64,000 nt of DNA from assembly GCF_018380615.1 (NCBI RefSeq), contig NZ_JAGYVZ010000001.1:1-64000 (forward strand), given 5' to 3'. The number at the start of each line of letters is the position of its first letter. Positions within the stretch are counted from its first letter, which is position 1. Below, in pieces: positions 1-9,117 of this stretch. The notes under the pieces are model-generated. The model had not been told where the DNA came from. It saw only the letters and a program-made list of their open reading frames with translations, and ran no database searches. The stretch is from Flavobacterium psychroterrae. Lineage in GTDB: Bacteria; Bacteroidota; Bacteroidia; Flavobacteriales; Flavobacteriaceae. Position numbers and translations under genes: made by a program.

Positions 1-30
1 TTACTCTTTATTCTTTTGCCCTAACATCTC

Positions 31-42
31 TGTTAAAGCGGC
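31..42 (-). promoter_or_regulatory. boxA-like antitermination site in a probable rRNA leader
   Basis: Read on the minus strand the bases are GCCGCTTTAACA, close to the bacterial boxA core (TGCTCTTTAACA) that binds NusB/S10 in rRNA leaders. It lies about 65 bases downstream of the second of two strong minus-strand promoters, and no open frame starts between them. The 16S gene itself would lie beyond base 1, so the assignment rests on the promoter and boxA arrangement. Confidence 0.5.
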
Positions 43-104
43 TGTCAATTCAATATGTCTACGAACGTGTCTTCTTTAATTTCGCTTGTTTCTCAAAGCG
101 GGTG

Positions 105-134
105 CAAAAGTAGAAAAATTATTTAAAACGGCAA
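105..134 (-). promoter_or_regulatory. Strong Bacteroidota promoter (proximal of a tandem pair)
   Basis: On the minus strand TTG (132-134) is followed by exactly 19 bases and then TACTTTTG (105-112), matching the Bacteroidota housekeeping consensus TTG-N19-TAnnTTTG. The following bases, CACCCGC, are almost the same as those after the distal promoter. Transcription would run leftwards out of the window. Confidence 0.75.
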
Positions 135-227
135 GGAATTTTTGAAGTTTTTTTTGGAAAATTTCTTTTCCTTTTCTTCTCGTTTCCTAACCAATCTCTC
201 AATGAACTTTCCCTGTTTTGCGGGGTG

Positions 228-257
228 CAAAGATAGCAACTCTCTTCGGATTTACAA
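228..257 (-). promoter_or_regulatory. Strong Bacteroidota promoter (distal of a tandem pair)
   Basis: On the minus strand TTG (255-257), 19 bases, then TATCTTTG (228-235) form a perfect consensus promoter. It is followed by CACCCCGC, so the initiation region resembles that of the proximal promoter 123 bases downstream. Two such promoters in series ahead of a boxA-like site are typical of stable-RNA operons. Confidence 0.75.
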
Positions 258-739
258 TACTTTTTACAGCAGTTTTTTTATTTTTTATAAAAATAATTAG
301 CTAACAATCTGATAATAATAAATTTATATTTTATTTTTTTTACACACAGTAGAGAATTTTCTTATTATAGTTATTCTTACCCAAATATTGATGTATTAAG
401 CAAGTGCTATTTTATTAAATTAATAGTAATATTTAGCGACGGCATTAGCTTTAACTAACAAGATCTAAATAACTTTTTTTGGTTGTATTACCTGCTTCTG
501 ATGAAAGTTTGCTATGCCGGAATAGATTTTTGCTTCGACAGTGGTAAGTTCCGTGTCTACTATAAAGTAAAATTAACAAAACAGAATGTGATATTCCCAA
601 GCACATTGTGGAGATCATTAAAAATTAGAGTAGCTGTCTCAACACTAAGACAACTACTCTTTAAACATCAATTCATTTTGCTATAGAATTTTTTGTATCA
701 GAATTATCTTTTAAGATTTTAATTGTGCAAAGCAGAATT
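258..739. other. Intergenic stretch with one hairpin, no supported gene
   Basis: I see no convincing gene. A 67-codon open frame at 483-686 starts with TTG and resembles no family I know. A hairpin at 627-660 has arms AGAGTAG-c-TGTCT and AGACA-a-CTACTCT around an 8-base loop, with one internal mismatch. It could be a terminator or the remnant of an element; no plus-strand gene precedes it in the window. Confidence 0.4.
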
Positions 740-1215
740 TTATTTTTTATTTTGATTGAACCATATTATACAAGCATCTACCGCTTTTTTAATAAATTCT
801 TTTGTTTCTCCTTTTTTATAGTTCCGCTTTCATCAAAGAGTTCATTAATTTTAGCAAGATAAACTTCGGGCTGTTGCATAACCGGAATGTTTAAAAAGAC
901 TAAACTTTGTCTTAAATGATGATTATCTCCTAAACCACCTACTGCACCGTAGAATTACTGAAAATTGCTCCCGGCTTATCATCCCAAACACTTTTACCAT
1001 AAGGACGCGAACCAACATCAAGTGCATTTTTAAGCACAGCCGGAAGATCTGTTATATTGAGGTGTAATAAAAATAAATCCGTCAAGCTTTTTCCAACTCA
1101 TCTCTAAAAGCTGTATACGCACTTGTGGCATTTCATTATTATCGTCAAAATCCTGATTATATATAGGAAGGTCATCTAACCTGATTGTTTTAAACTCTAA
1201 TCCTTCGGGAGTCAT
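740..1215 (-). pseudogene. NADPH-dependent FMN reductase pseudogene (flavodoxin fold)
   Basis: The minus strand encodes a recognisable but broken NADPH-dependent FMN reductase of the ArsH/ChrR/YieF type. The pieces are PEGLEFKTIRLDDLPIYNQD, then FIFITPQYNRS, then LKNALDVGSRPYGKSVWDDK, then GAVGGLGDNHHLRQSLVFLN, and a C-terminal KKAVDACIIWFNQNKK. Reading through needs three single-base corrections, near 1046, near 952 and in an A-run near 822. The N-terminal part with the usual GSxRxxS flavin-phosphate loop is missing: homology begins at PEGLEF, and the stop codon of the upstream kinase lies 22 bases away. Three indels plus truncation argue for a real pseudogene, not one sequencing error. Confidence 0.85.
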
Positions 1216-1237
1216 AGTAATTTGATCCCCGCGGAAT

Positions 1238-4200
1238 TTAAGCTTTTGGGTTTACAGGAATTATAATTGTAAAAACTGCACCTTCACCAGATGTACTCTC
1301 TGCAAAAATATCTCCGCCATGACTTTGGGCAATCTTTTTACACATCGCTAATCCTATACCTGTACCTTCGTAGTCAGATTTACTGTGAAGGCGTTGAAAA
1401 ATATTAAAAATGCGTTCAAAATATTCAGGTTCAAATCCTATTCCATTATCTTTTAATTGAATTTTACAGTATTCAATGTTCTTATTTCCCGCGTGAATTT
1501 TTTGAAGATCATCAAAATCAGCTTCTTTAGCCGATAAATGAATAATTGGATCTCTTCCTTTTTTTGTGAATTTTAAGGCATTACCAATAAGATTTCTGAA
1601 CAATTGTGTCATCTGTACCGGATTAGCTTTTATAAAAGGCAAGACTTCGCAATGAATTTTAGCATTTTTTTGTTCAATAAGCAGATCATAATCCGAAACG
1701 ATATGTTTTAAAATTTCATTTAAGTTAACTTCTTGTAACTGTTCATCGTTTTTAGCTAGTTTTGAATATTCTAATATATCGCTTATAAGGCTTCGCATTC
1801 GCATTGATGAATGCATTATTCTACCTATATATTTGTGCGCATTTGCAGTTTCACTTTCGATGAGGCTTGTTTCAAGCATATTCGAAAAAGTAATAATCTT
1901 TCGGAGTGGTTCTTGTAAGTCATGTGAAGCTATATAAGCAAATTGCGCCAGTTCTTCATTAGACTGAAGTAATCGCAAATTAGAATCTTGTAAATTCTTG
2001 TTTGTATGTACTAATTCATCGCTGGCTGCTGCGAGTTCCTGAGTACGAATTCGAACTTGTTGTTCTAAGGCAATTTTTAATTCCTGCTGTACGGTTACAT
2101 CCTGAGCTGTTCCATCCATTCTAATTGGGTTTCCAGCTACATCAAATACCGTTTTTCCTTGCGCGTGAAGTATTCGCTTATCACCAGTCACGGGGTGAAT
2201 TACCGTATATATTTCATTGTAAACTCCGCCAGATTCAGGATTGAGCGCCCAGGCAACGGCATTAGCAACCCTTGCCTGATCCTTATCGTCCAGAATAGGA
2301 ATTACTCCGTTATAGTCCTTATTCGCAGGATCATATCCAAACCACTCAATAAGACGATCAGAATATGTAAGTCCGTTAGTCGCGACATCAATACTCCAGG
2401 TTCCTAACTGCGCTAATTCTACAGCGTCGCGAAGTCCTGCTTCTGCTTCTTGCTGTTTTTGCATGGCATAAACCTGATCCGTTACTTCCATCACTATACA
2501 GATCACACCGTATGGTTTATTATGGTCATCAAGTAGCGGTTTATAAGTATAATTATAATACCCAAAATAAGATACTTCGTTTTTTATGAGTTCAATACGT
2601 TGGGCAAAAACTTCATAAATTTCACCTGTTTCTAAGACAGTACTGTATTTTTTAAATAAGTCTGTATTCTTTAATTCTGGAATCGTTTCAACAATTGGCT
2701 TTCCTAAAATGGAAGCCTCACGCCCAAAAATTTCGAACATTTTTTCGTTTGCCTCCCGCAATATCATATCCTTACCTACTAACACTAAATTGGCAACGGG
2801 AGAATTGTAAAATATTTTACGAATAAATTCCTGATTTTCTTCCAGAAGCCGTTTTGCTTTAATTTGAGCAGTAACATCTATGACAACATCTAAAATAGCA
2901 TATACATTACCATTATCATCCAATAAGGGCTTATAGGTAAAATCGAAGTAAAATGTTCTCAGTTTACCATTAATCATGATATCTGTCCTGGCTCCTTTTT
3001 GATCGTACTGCTTTCCTGTTCTGTAAACCTCTTTTAAAATATCAGGAAAGGGCTGATTTACTGCTTCAGGGAAAACGTCAATCATATTTTTACCCAGTAC
3101 TTCAGGACCTCGACCCCAATGGTCCATAATAATTTTATTCGCAATTTCAATGCGCATATCAGGCCCTACATAAAGGCAAGTACCCACAGGGGCTTCTTCA
3201 ATTAAAGAACGGAAACGTTTTTCGCTATCTTCAATTTTTCTTCGTGAAGCCAGTTGTTCTGTTACGTCAATAGCCATGTGCAAAACGGTTGAACTGCCTG
3301 TTGATTCATTAATACGGTCATACGAAAAATTAAAGTAACGGCGTTCCACCTTTCCATCAATAATTAAATCCACCGGCTGGTCATCACCTCTAAAAGGAAT
3401 CCCAGTTTTTTGAACCTCAATAACCGTTTGTAGTGCCTTTTGTCCTATAAGTTCCGGCAAGCTTTCAGTCATTTTTTTACCAATGGCGTCTTCCGGAGAT
3501 TTTTTATTCATAAACTCCAGCATGGGCTTATTAATACTTTCTATAATAACATCTTCACCTCTGGAAAGTAATATAGCAATAGGCGCCTGTTCGATCATAT
3601 TTCTAAAACGGGTCTCACTTTGCTGCAATAGTTCTTCGGCACGTTTTATATCGGTAATATCACGGGTTGTTCCTGCTATGGCTTCTACTTCACCTTGCTC
3701 ATTAAAAACCGGTACAAGAATATAATCATAAATCCTGCTTCCTAATTCGGCATGCGGAAAAGATACTGTTCCCCTAACCGCTCTTTTTTCAGCCACTACC
3801 TCGTCAATTTCCCTCTCGTGCATTAGTGCATGCCATTCCTCATAACCATTTTCACGAAGACCACGACCAATTGCATCTTCTTCTGTTTTGCCCCACATTG
3901 TTAGCAATGCTTTATTGGCATAAATAAATTTGTAGTTTAAGCTAAATACATAAACAAGATCGGGCGTATTGTTGGTAATGGAATCATGGAGTCTTTTTTG
4001 TCTCTGCGCACTAGCGAGCGCATCGTTCAAATTTATCTCTGATTGTTTTCTTTCCGTTATATCATCTGTCGTCACTACGATTAAGTCATCATGTTTAACG
4101 ACTGTGAAACGAAACCAGTATTTCATTTCTTCGCCGCTATAAGACTGCTCAAAGGTTTGAGTAATGCCACTTTGTACTATCTCAATAAATTTTTCAAGAA

Positions 4201-4414
4201 TACCGGTTTCTTTTACTTTGGGGAAAATTTCACTGTATCGCTTACCTTTATAATCTATATCACCAATCCATTTAAAGGTGTAGGCATTTAACAACAATAT
4301 TAGGAAATCTTCTATCTCTCCCTTATCATTATAAAGAGATTGCATTACGGCGATGCCATTTGAGGAAGAGTTAAAAACGGTTTGAAAGAGGTCTTTATTT
4401 TCTATGTGCTCCAT
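1238..4414 (-). CDS. Multi-PAS sensor histidine kinase, 1058 residues
   Basis: A soluble sensor kinase that should autophosphorylate on histidine in response to a signal read by its PAS domains. About six PAS/PAC units follow each other (roughly 1-125, 135-260, 265-390, 395-520, 525-650, 665-790), then a short coiled coil and the kinase core. The H-box is FAYIASHDLQEPLRKI with His831, the N-box is FRNLIGNALKF, and the G-boxes are KDNGIGFEP and YEGTGIGLAMCKK. There are no membrane segments and no receiver domain, and no regulator gene adjoins it, so the partner is unknown. From about residue 390 it is closely related to the kinase at 28970-33076. The ATG at 4414 starts directly in PAS sequence. 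Confidence 0.9.
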   Translation of the reverse strand: MEHIENKDLFQTVFNSSSNGIAVMQSLYNDKGEIEDFLILLLNAYTFKWIGDIDYKGKRYSEIFPKVKETGILEKFIEIVQSGITQTFEQSYSGEEMKYWFRFTVVKHDDLIVVTTDDITERKQSEINLNDALASAQRQKRLHDSITNNTPDLVYVFSLNYKFIYANKALLTMWGKTEEDAIGRGLRENGYEEWHALMHEREIDEVVAEKRAVRGTVSFPHAELGSRIYDYILVPVFNEQGEVEAIAGTTRDITDIKRAEELLQQSETRFRNMIEQAPIAILLSRGEDVIIESINKPMLEFMNKKSPEDAIGKKMTESLPELIGQKALQTVIEVQKTGIPFRGDDQPVDLIIDGKVERRYFNFSYDRINESTGSSTVLHMAIDVTEQLASRRKIEDSEKRFRSLIEEAPVGTCLYVGPDMRIEIANKIIMDHWGRGPEVLGKNMIDVFPEAVNQPFPDILKEVYRTGKQYDQKGARTDIMINGKLRTFYFDFTYKPLLDDNGNVYAILDVVIDVTAQIKAKRLLEENQEFIRKIFYNSPVANLVLVGKDMILREANEKMFEIFGREASILGKPIVETIPELKNTDLFKKYSTVLETGEIYEVFAQRIELIKNEVSYFGYYNYTYKPLLDDHNKPYGVICIVMEVTDQVYAMQKQQEAEAGLRDAVELAQLGTWSIDVATNGLTYSDRLIEWFGYDPANKDYNGVIPILDDKDQARVANAVAWALNPESGGVYNEIYTVIHPVTGDKRILHAQGKTVFDVAGNPIRMDGTAQDVTVQQELKIALEQQVRIRTQELAAASDELVHTNKNLQDSNLRLLQSNEELAQFAYIASHDLQEPLRKIITFSNMLETSLIESETANAHKYIGRIMHSSMRMRSLISDILEYSKLAKNDEQLQEVNLNEILKHIVSDYDLLIEQKNAKIHCEVLPFIKANPVQMTQLFRNLIGNALKFTKKGRDPIIHLSAKEADFDDLQKIHAGNKNIEYCKIQLKDNGIGFEPEYFERIFNIFQRLHSKSDYEGTGIGLAMCKKIAQSHGGDIFAESTSGEGAVFTIIIPVNPKA

Positions 4415-5357
4415 TTACTGCGTATATATGTCCAAAAAAGCACAAAATGCTTTTACTTTTAGTTATCTAATATTACTATACTTTAACGTAATTTCTTTAA
4501 TGATCAAGCACTTTGATTTTCATTTTCAGCAATGAAAATTTTCTAAATGCGCTTGTCTTTTGAGCTGTGTAAAACAACAACTACTGGTATGTAATACTAT
4601 AAAAATAAAAAAAAGTTGCAAATTTTCAGTGCTCATTTAAAAAAAAACACAATCATTACTCATTATCAATCCTCATTAATTAAAATTTGTGAGTTTTTTC
4701 ATAACAGTACTTTGCTTATGAATTTATAGAGAGATTTAAAGACCATTAAAATTAAAATGAAAGAACACGCGTCAAAAAACAATTGTGCATTAATTTCTTT
4801 AAAAAAAATGATAAATAAAAAGATATAAAGATGAAGATACTTTTAGATTTTTATAGTTACCGTTTAAAGCAATCTAATAATACATTTGAAGATTAGCTAT
4901 TTCATCTAATGTTTCTTCGCAATTTTTGTTAGAGTATTATAGATTGTTTCTGATGCAATGCTGTGTACTAATTTTAGATTAGATAACACTTTTTAAACCA
5001 ATTAATTAAGTATATATAAAAAACTTATCTTTATGTAATTATTCCTATTTGAAATAATATAAATGAAAGTTTTCATTAACTAAGAGTTTTCATGTAAATA
5101 ACAGAAGATAAAATTGTGTTAAGGCACTGTTCCTTTTGATACTATTCACGAAGAAATTTGTAAATTAGTGATATATCGAAATAATAAAAATTACAAGAAT
5201 CATAATTAACTGAAAATCTGAAACTTAATTGGATGGCAGGATTTTTGAAAAATAATTGCAAGCTCAGTCAAAAAACGATCACTAAAATTATTTCAATATC
5301 TGTGGGTCAACTGCAGACATCATCACCTATTATTATTTAAACTAAACATTGTTAATT
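4415..5357. other. Long AT-rich divergent intergenic region
   Basis: About 940 bases separate the divergent kinase and aconitase genes. It is extremely AT-rich with many A/T runs. I found no frame with recognisable protein sequence, no RNA gene and no full TTG-N19-TAnnTTTG promoter. It must hold the promoters of both neighbours, in a form I cannot pin down. Confidence 0.4.
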
Positions 5358-8129
5358 ATGCAAAACGATATCTACCAAATTAAAAGACTGTTAACTACAA
5401 AAAACAGAACATTTTCATATTACAGTCTGGCTGAAATGGAAAATCAGGGTTTTAATATCAAGAAAATGCCTTTCTCTATTCGTATTCTTTTAGAAAATGT
5501 ATTACGTAATTATGATGATTTTGCTATTACCAAAGAAAACATAGAAACTCTTCTAAACTGGAAACCAGAGGCATCGGACAAAGATATTCCTTTTAAACCG
5601 GCACGTGTCCTGATGCAGGATTTTACAGGAGTTCCTGCTGTAGTCGATATTGCATCTTTGCGGGCTGAAGCTGCAAGAAGAGGTAAAAATCCAGATATGA
5701 TAAACCCACTTATTCCGGTAGATTTAGTTATAGATCACTCTGTACAGGTTGATTATTTTGGAACCGAATATTCTTATCTGAGAAATATGGAGGAAGAATA
5801 TAAACGCAATTCAGAGCGTTACGAATTTTTAAAATGGGCACAACAATCGTTTAGTAATTTTAGTGTAGTACCACCTGGAATGGGAATCTGCCATCAGGTG
5901 AATCTGGAATATTTATCAAAAGGTGTAATTGAAAGAAATGGTGAAATTTTCCCCGATACTTTAGTAGGAACCGACAGCCATACACCGATGGTAAATGGAA
6001 TTGGCGTTATAGCATGGGGCGTTGGAGGAATTGAAGCTGAAGCCGCTATATTAGGACAGCCAATTTATTTTATTATGCCTGAAGTAATCGGACTTAAACT
6101 TTCCGGTGAAATTCCACTTGGATCCACCGCAACAGATATGGTACTTACAATTGCCGAATTGCTAAGAAAATATGGGGTTGTGGGTAAATTTGTAGAAGTA
6201 TTTGGTCCCGGACTTGATAGTCTTAGCGTTCCTGATCGTGCCACTATTGGTAATATGTCACCTGAATTTGGCTGTACTGTAACCTACTTCCCTATCGATG
6301 AAAAAACCTTAGAATACATGCGTCTCAGCAATCGTTCTGAAGAACAGATTGATCTGGTTGAACAGTATTGCAAAGCAAATTTATTATGGAGAACAGGAGA
6401 TGAAACAATTACTTATACTGATATCCTTGAACTTGATTTGTCTACTATAGAACCTACTATTGCAGGACCAAAAAGACCGCAGGATAAAATTTTGCTTAAA
6501 AATCTTCAGCCATCACTTATGGACATGCTGGATAAAACTTTTGGTCGAAAAAATTTTCCTCCTAAACAAGTTGCACGCTGGTCCGGTGAAGGTGGTTCAC
6601 AACCTATAAAAGGGGAAGCTGTAATTCCTGATAATGCAAAAATTGAGGAAAAAATAGAAAATGGGATCAAAACTGTTGCGGTAACTTTGGGGAACGAACA
6701 ATTTATGCTTTCAGATGGAGCGGTTGCAATCGCAGCGATTACATCCTGTACCAATACATCAAATCCGTATGTTATGATTGGTGCCGGACTTGTTGCTAAA
6801 AAAGCAAGAGAAAGAGGTCTGAATGTGAAACCCTGGGTAAAAACTTCACTTGCTCCAGGTTCAAAAGTAGTTACGGATTATTTAACAAAAGCAGATTTAC
6901 TGGGCGATCTTGAAGCTTTAAAATTTCATGTTGTGGGTTACGGTTGTACTTCATGTATTGGTAACTCAGGTCCTTTGCCTGCTCATATCGCCAAAGCAGT
7001 TGAAGATCATGATCTTGTTCTGGCATCTGTTTTATCAGGTAACAGAAATTTTGAAGCAAGAATTCATCCTCAAATTAAGATGAATTTTTTAATGTCGCCA
7101 ATGCTTGTCGTAGCTTTTGCCCTTGCAGGAAGAGTTGATATAGACTTAATTAATGAACCTTTAAGTTATGACTCGAATCAATTGCCGGTTTATTTAAAAG
7201 ATATCTGGCCTAGTAATGATGAAATCAACGAAGTATTAAGTGCCGTATTATCGCCTAAACAGTTTGCAAAAAGCTATGAAACTATATTTGACGGTAATGA
7301 AACCTGGCAAAATTTAAAAATACCAGAAGAAAAAATTTATGCCTGGAATGAAAATTCAACTTATATTAAAGAAGCGCCTTTTTTTAAAGATCTTCCCGAA
7401 AACCCAAAGCCGTTACAAGACATCGAAAATGCCCGAACTTTATTAGTTCTTGGAGACAGTATTACTACAGACCATATTTCGCCTGCTGGATCTTTCAATG
7501 AAAACTCTGCTGCAGGTAAATATCTGGTAAGCCGTGATGTACAAAAACTCGATTTTAACTCCTACGGTTCCCGTCGTGGACATGACGAGGTTATGATAAG
7601 AGGGACTTTTGCTAATGTTCGTATTAAAAATGCTTTAGCAGATAAAGAAGGCGGTTACACAAAATATCTTCCTACAGGTGAAGAAATGAGCGTATACGAT
7701 GCATCTGTAAAATACAAAGGCGATAAAACTCCTTTAGTTATTCTTGCCGGAAAAGAATATGGCAGCGGATCATCAAGAGACTGGGCTGCAAAGGGAACTT
7801 TTTTATTAGGCGTAAAAGCTGTACTTGCTGAAAGCTATGAACGAATTCACCGAAGCAATTTAGTAGGTATGGGTGTATTGCCTTTACAATATAAAGATGG
7901 AGAAAATGCGTTAAGTCTGGGACTTACAGGAAAGGAAACTTTTGCAATATCCGGAATTGCACAAGATATTAAACCTTTAAAAGAGTTATTAATGACAGCT
8001 GTAAAAGAGAATGGCGAAAAAATCAGCTTCAATGTTATTGCCAGACTGGATTCTAAAATAGAAATTGAATACTATCGAAATGATGGAATATTGCAATATG
8101 TTTTAAGACAATTTCTTGAAAAGGAATAA
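5358..8129 (+). CDS. acnA: Aconitate hydratase, AcnA/IRP type
   Basis: Interconverts citrate and isocitrate in the TCA cycle with a [4Fe-4S] cluster. The 923 residues cover the whole AcnA/IRP1 architecture. The cluster ligands are Cys464 in TSCTNTSNP and Cys530 and Cys533 in GCTSCIGNSG, with the spacing of E. coli AcnA. The swivel domain carries GDSITTDHISPAGS and GSGSSRDWAAKG. An upstream TTG at 5349 keeps the frame open, but the ATG at 5358 gives MQNDIYQIKRL and is preferred. The gene is monocistronic, with its own upstream region and two hairpins downstream. Flavobacteria commonly have a shorter mitochondrial-type aconitase elsewhere, so this could be a second isozyme; that cannot be seen here. 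Confidence 0.95.
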   Translation: MQNDIYQIKRLLTTKNRTFSYYSLAEMENQGFNIKKMPFSIRILLENVLRNYDDFAITKENIETLLNWKPEASDKDIPFKPARVLMQDFTGVPAVVDIASLRAEAARRGKNPDMINPLIPVDLVIDHSVQVDYFGTEYSYLRNMEEEYKRNSERYEFLKWAQQSFSNFSVVPPGMGICHQVNLEYLSKGVIERNGEIFPDTLVGTDSHTPMVNGIGVIAWGVGGIEAEAAILGQPIYFIMPEVIGLKLSGEIPLGSTATDMVLTIAELLRKYGVVGKFVEVFGPGLDSLSVPDRATIGNMSPEFGCTVTYFPIDEKTLEYMRLSNRSEEQIDLVEQYCKANLLWRTGDETITYTDILELDLSTIEPTIAGPKRPQDKILLKNLQPSLMDMLDKTFGRKNFPPKQVARWSGEGGSQPIKGEAVIPDNAKIEEKIENGIKTVAVTLGNEQFMLSDGAVAIAAITSCTNTSNPYVMIGAGLVAKKARERGLNVKPWVKTSLAPGSKVVTDYLTKADLLGDLEALKFHVVGYGCTSCIGNSGPLPAHIAKAVEDHDLVLASVLSGNRNFEARIHPQIKMNFLMSPMLVVAFALAGRVDIDLINEPLSYDSNQLPVYLKDIWPSNDEINEVLSAVLSPKQFAKSYETIFDGNETWQNLKIPEEKIYAWNENSTYIKEAPFFKDLPENPKPLQDIENARTLLVLGDSITTDHISPAGSFNENSAAGKYLVSRDVQKLDFNSYGSRRGHDEVMIRGTFANVRIKNALADKEGGYTKYLPTGEEMSVYDASVKYKGDKTPLVILAGKEYGSGSSRDWAAKGTFLLGVKAVLAESYERIHRSNLVGMGVLPLQYKDGENALSLGLTGKETFAISGIAQDIKPLKELLMTAVKENGEKISFNVIARLDSKIEIEYYRNDGILQYVLRQFLEKE

Positions 8130-8140
8130 TTGAAGCAGTT

Positions 8141-8171
8141 AATTCTAGATTATAAACTATAATCTAGAATT
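8141..8171. terminator. Perfect 14-bp inverted repeat after acnA
   Basis: Arms AATTCTAGATTATA and TATAATCTAGAATT flank a 3-base loop, starting 11 bases after the aconitase stop codon. There is no T-run directly after it, so it may stabilise the 3' end of the mRNA, with termination at the next hairpin. Confidence 0.5.
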
Positions 8172-8188
8172 GATTTTTAGACACAAAA

Positions 8189-8217
8189 AAAACCAGTGAA
8201 TAAACTTCACTGGTTTT
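8189..8217. terminator. Bidirectional rho-independent terminator
   Basis: AAAACCAGTGAA and TTCACTGGTTTT form a 12-bp stem with a 5-base loop. It has an A-run on the left and T-rich sequence on the right, and sits between the convergent acnA and cold-shock genes, so it can serve both strands. Confidence 0.85.
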
Positions 8218-8270
8218 ACCTTACTTATGTAAAATGGTCAATCTTAAATAGATCAACTCACATCAGTATC

Positions 8271-8462
8271 TTAAGCTACTACTACGTTTACAGCGTTTGG
8301 TCCTTTTTTACCTTCAGCTATGTCGTAACGTACTTCATCATTTTCACGGATATTTTCAGATAAACCTGAAACGTGAACAAAAATTTCACTTCCACCGTTT
8401 TTTGGTGTAATAAAACCAAAACCTTTTTCTTCATTGAAGAATTTTACTGTACCTTCTTGCAT
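8271..8462 (-). CDS. Cold-shock domain protein (CspA family)
   Basis: A 63-residue single cold-shock domain protein that binds single-stranded RNA and DNA and acts as an RNA chaperone. The RNP1-like motif KGFGFITP and the RNP2-like motif IFVHVS are both present, and the start MQEGTVKFFN is the canonical CSD beginning. The frame is open for 21 further codons upstream, but those residues do not belong to the family, so the ATG at 8462 is chosen. That leaves an AT-rich leader, as expected for a cold-shock transcript. Convergent with acnA. Confidence 0.95.
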   Translation of the reverse strand: MQEGTVKFFNEEKGFGFITPKNGGSEIFVHVSGLSENIRENDEVRYDIAEGKKGPNAVNVVVA

Positions 8463-8671
8463 ATTATAATTATTTATAGAGTATAAATGTAGTCTATTTA
8501 CTAGTACAATTCTCAAAATAAACACATTTCCTTAAAAAAAATTTATTTTTCAAAAAAAAAATCCAAATTATCGGGAACCTTCAAGTGCATGAAGTCCGAT
8601 ATTTATTGGAATTTTGCTCTAAAAATCCTCCATTACAAAATGATTTAAAAATTACAATAATTATCGTTTTT

Positions 8672-9082
8672 TTAGTTTTTCCCAAACGCTTTAATGCGTA
8701 TTACAGTAAGATTTCCATATTTTTCAACATCTTCATTTGTCCATTCATATCCTTTGTCCTTAGGTCTTTGGTCAAAATACCAATCCAGAAGTCCTTCTAC
8801 ATATACATATAATCCTATCGTAGTTCCATCTAATGGCGTTTTGAGGAGTTGTTCTCTACTTATAAATCGAAAACAAAAATAAGATGGATAGTCCCGCGTA
8901 CCTGTCACAAGTTTTATTTCAGGTTTTATTTCTTTTAGTACATCTTTTAAAGGTTTATTGAGAAATTGCTGCTCGTTTGCTTTTAATTTATAAATATCAA
9001 TTGGCGTTTGAACCATTTGCTGTGCCTTACAAAATGTATGTATTAAAAATACTATTAAGAAAATTTTGATTGTATTTTTCAT
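8672..9082 (-). CDS. Small secreted protein of unknown function
   Basis: 136 residues beginning with a clear signal peptide (MKNTIKIFLIVFLIHTFCKA, cleavage likely after CKA), so probably periplasmic or outer-membrane associated. The mature part has no family motif that I recognise; it is mixed alpha/beta with a hydrophobic segment TTIGLYVYVEGLLDWYF. It lies 35 bases after the large acidic gene starting at 11685 and on the same strand, so the two may be cotranscribed. Function not assigned. Confidence 0.7.
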   Translation of the reverse strand: MKNTIKIFLIVFLIHTFCKAQQMVQTPIDIYKLKANEQQFLNKPLKDVLKEIKPEIKLVTGTRDYPSYFCFRFISREQLLKTPLDGTTIGLYVYVEGLLDWYFDQRPKDKGYEWTNEDVEKYGNLTVIRIKAFGKN

Positions 9083-9117
9083 TCGTTTTTTTGCATATTA
9101 TTGATCAGGCTATGATT

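Noticed and set aside
483..686. 67-codon plus-strand open frame
   Set aside because: Starts with TTG, has no recognisable family, runs through a hairpin, and lies in repeat-like intergenic DNA.
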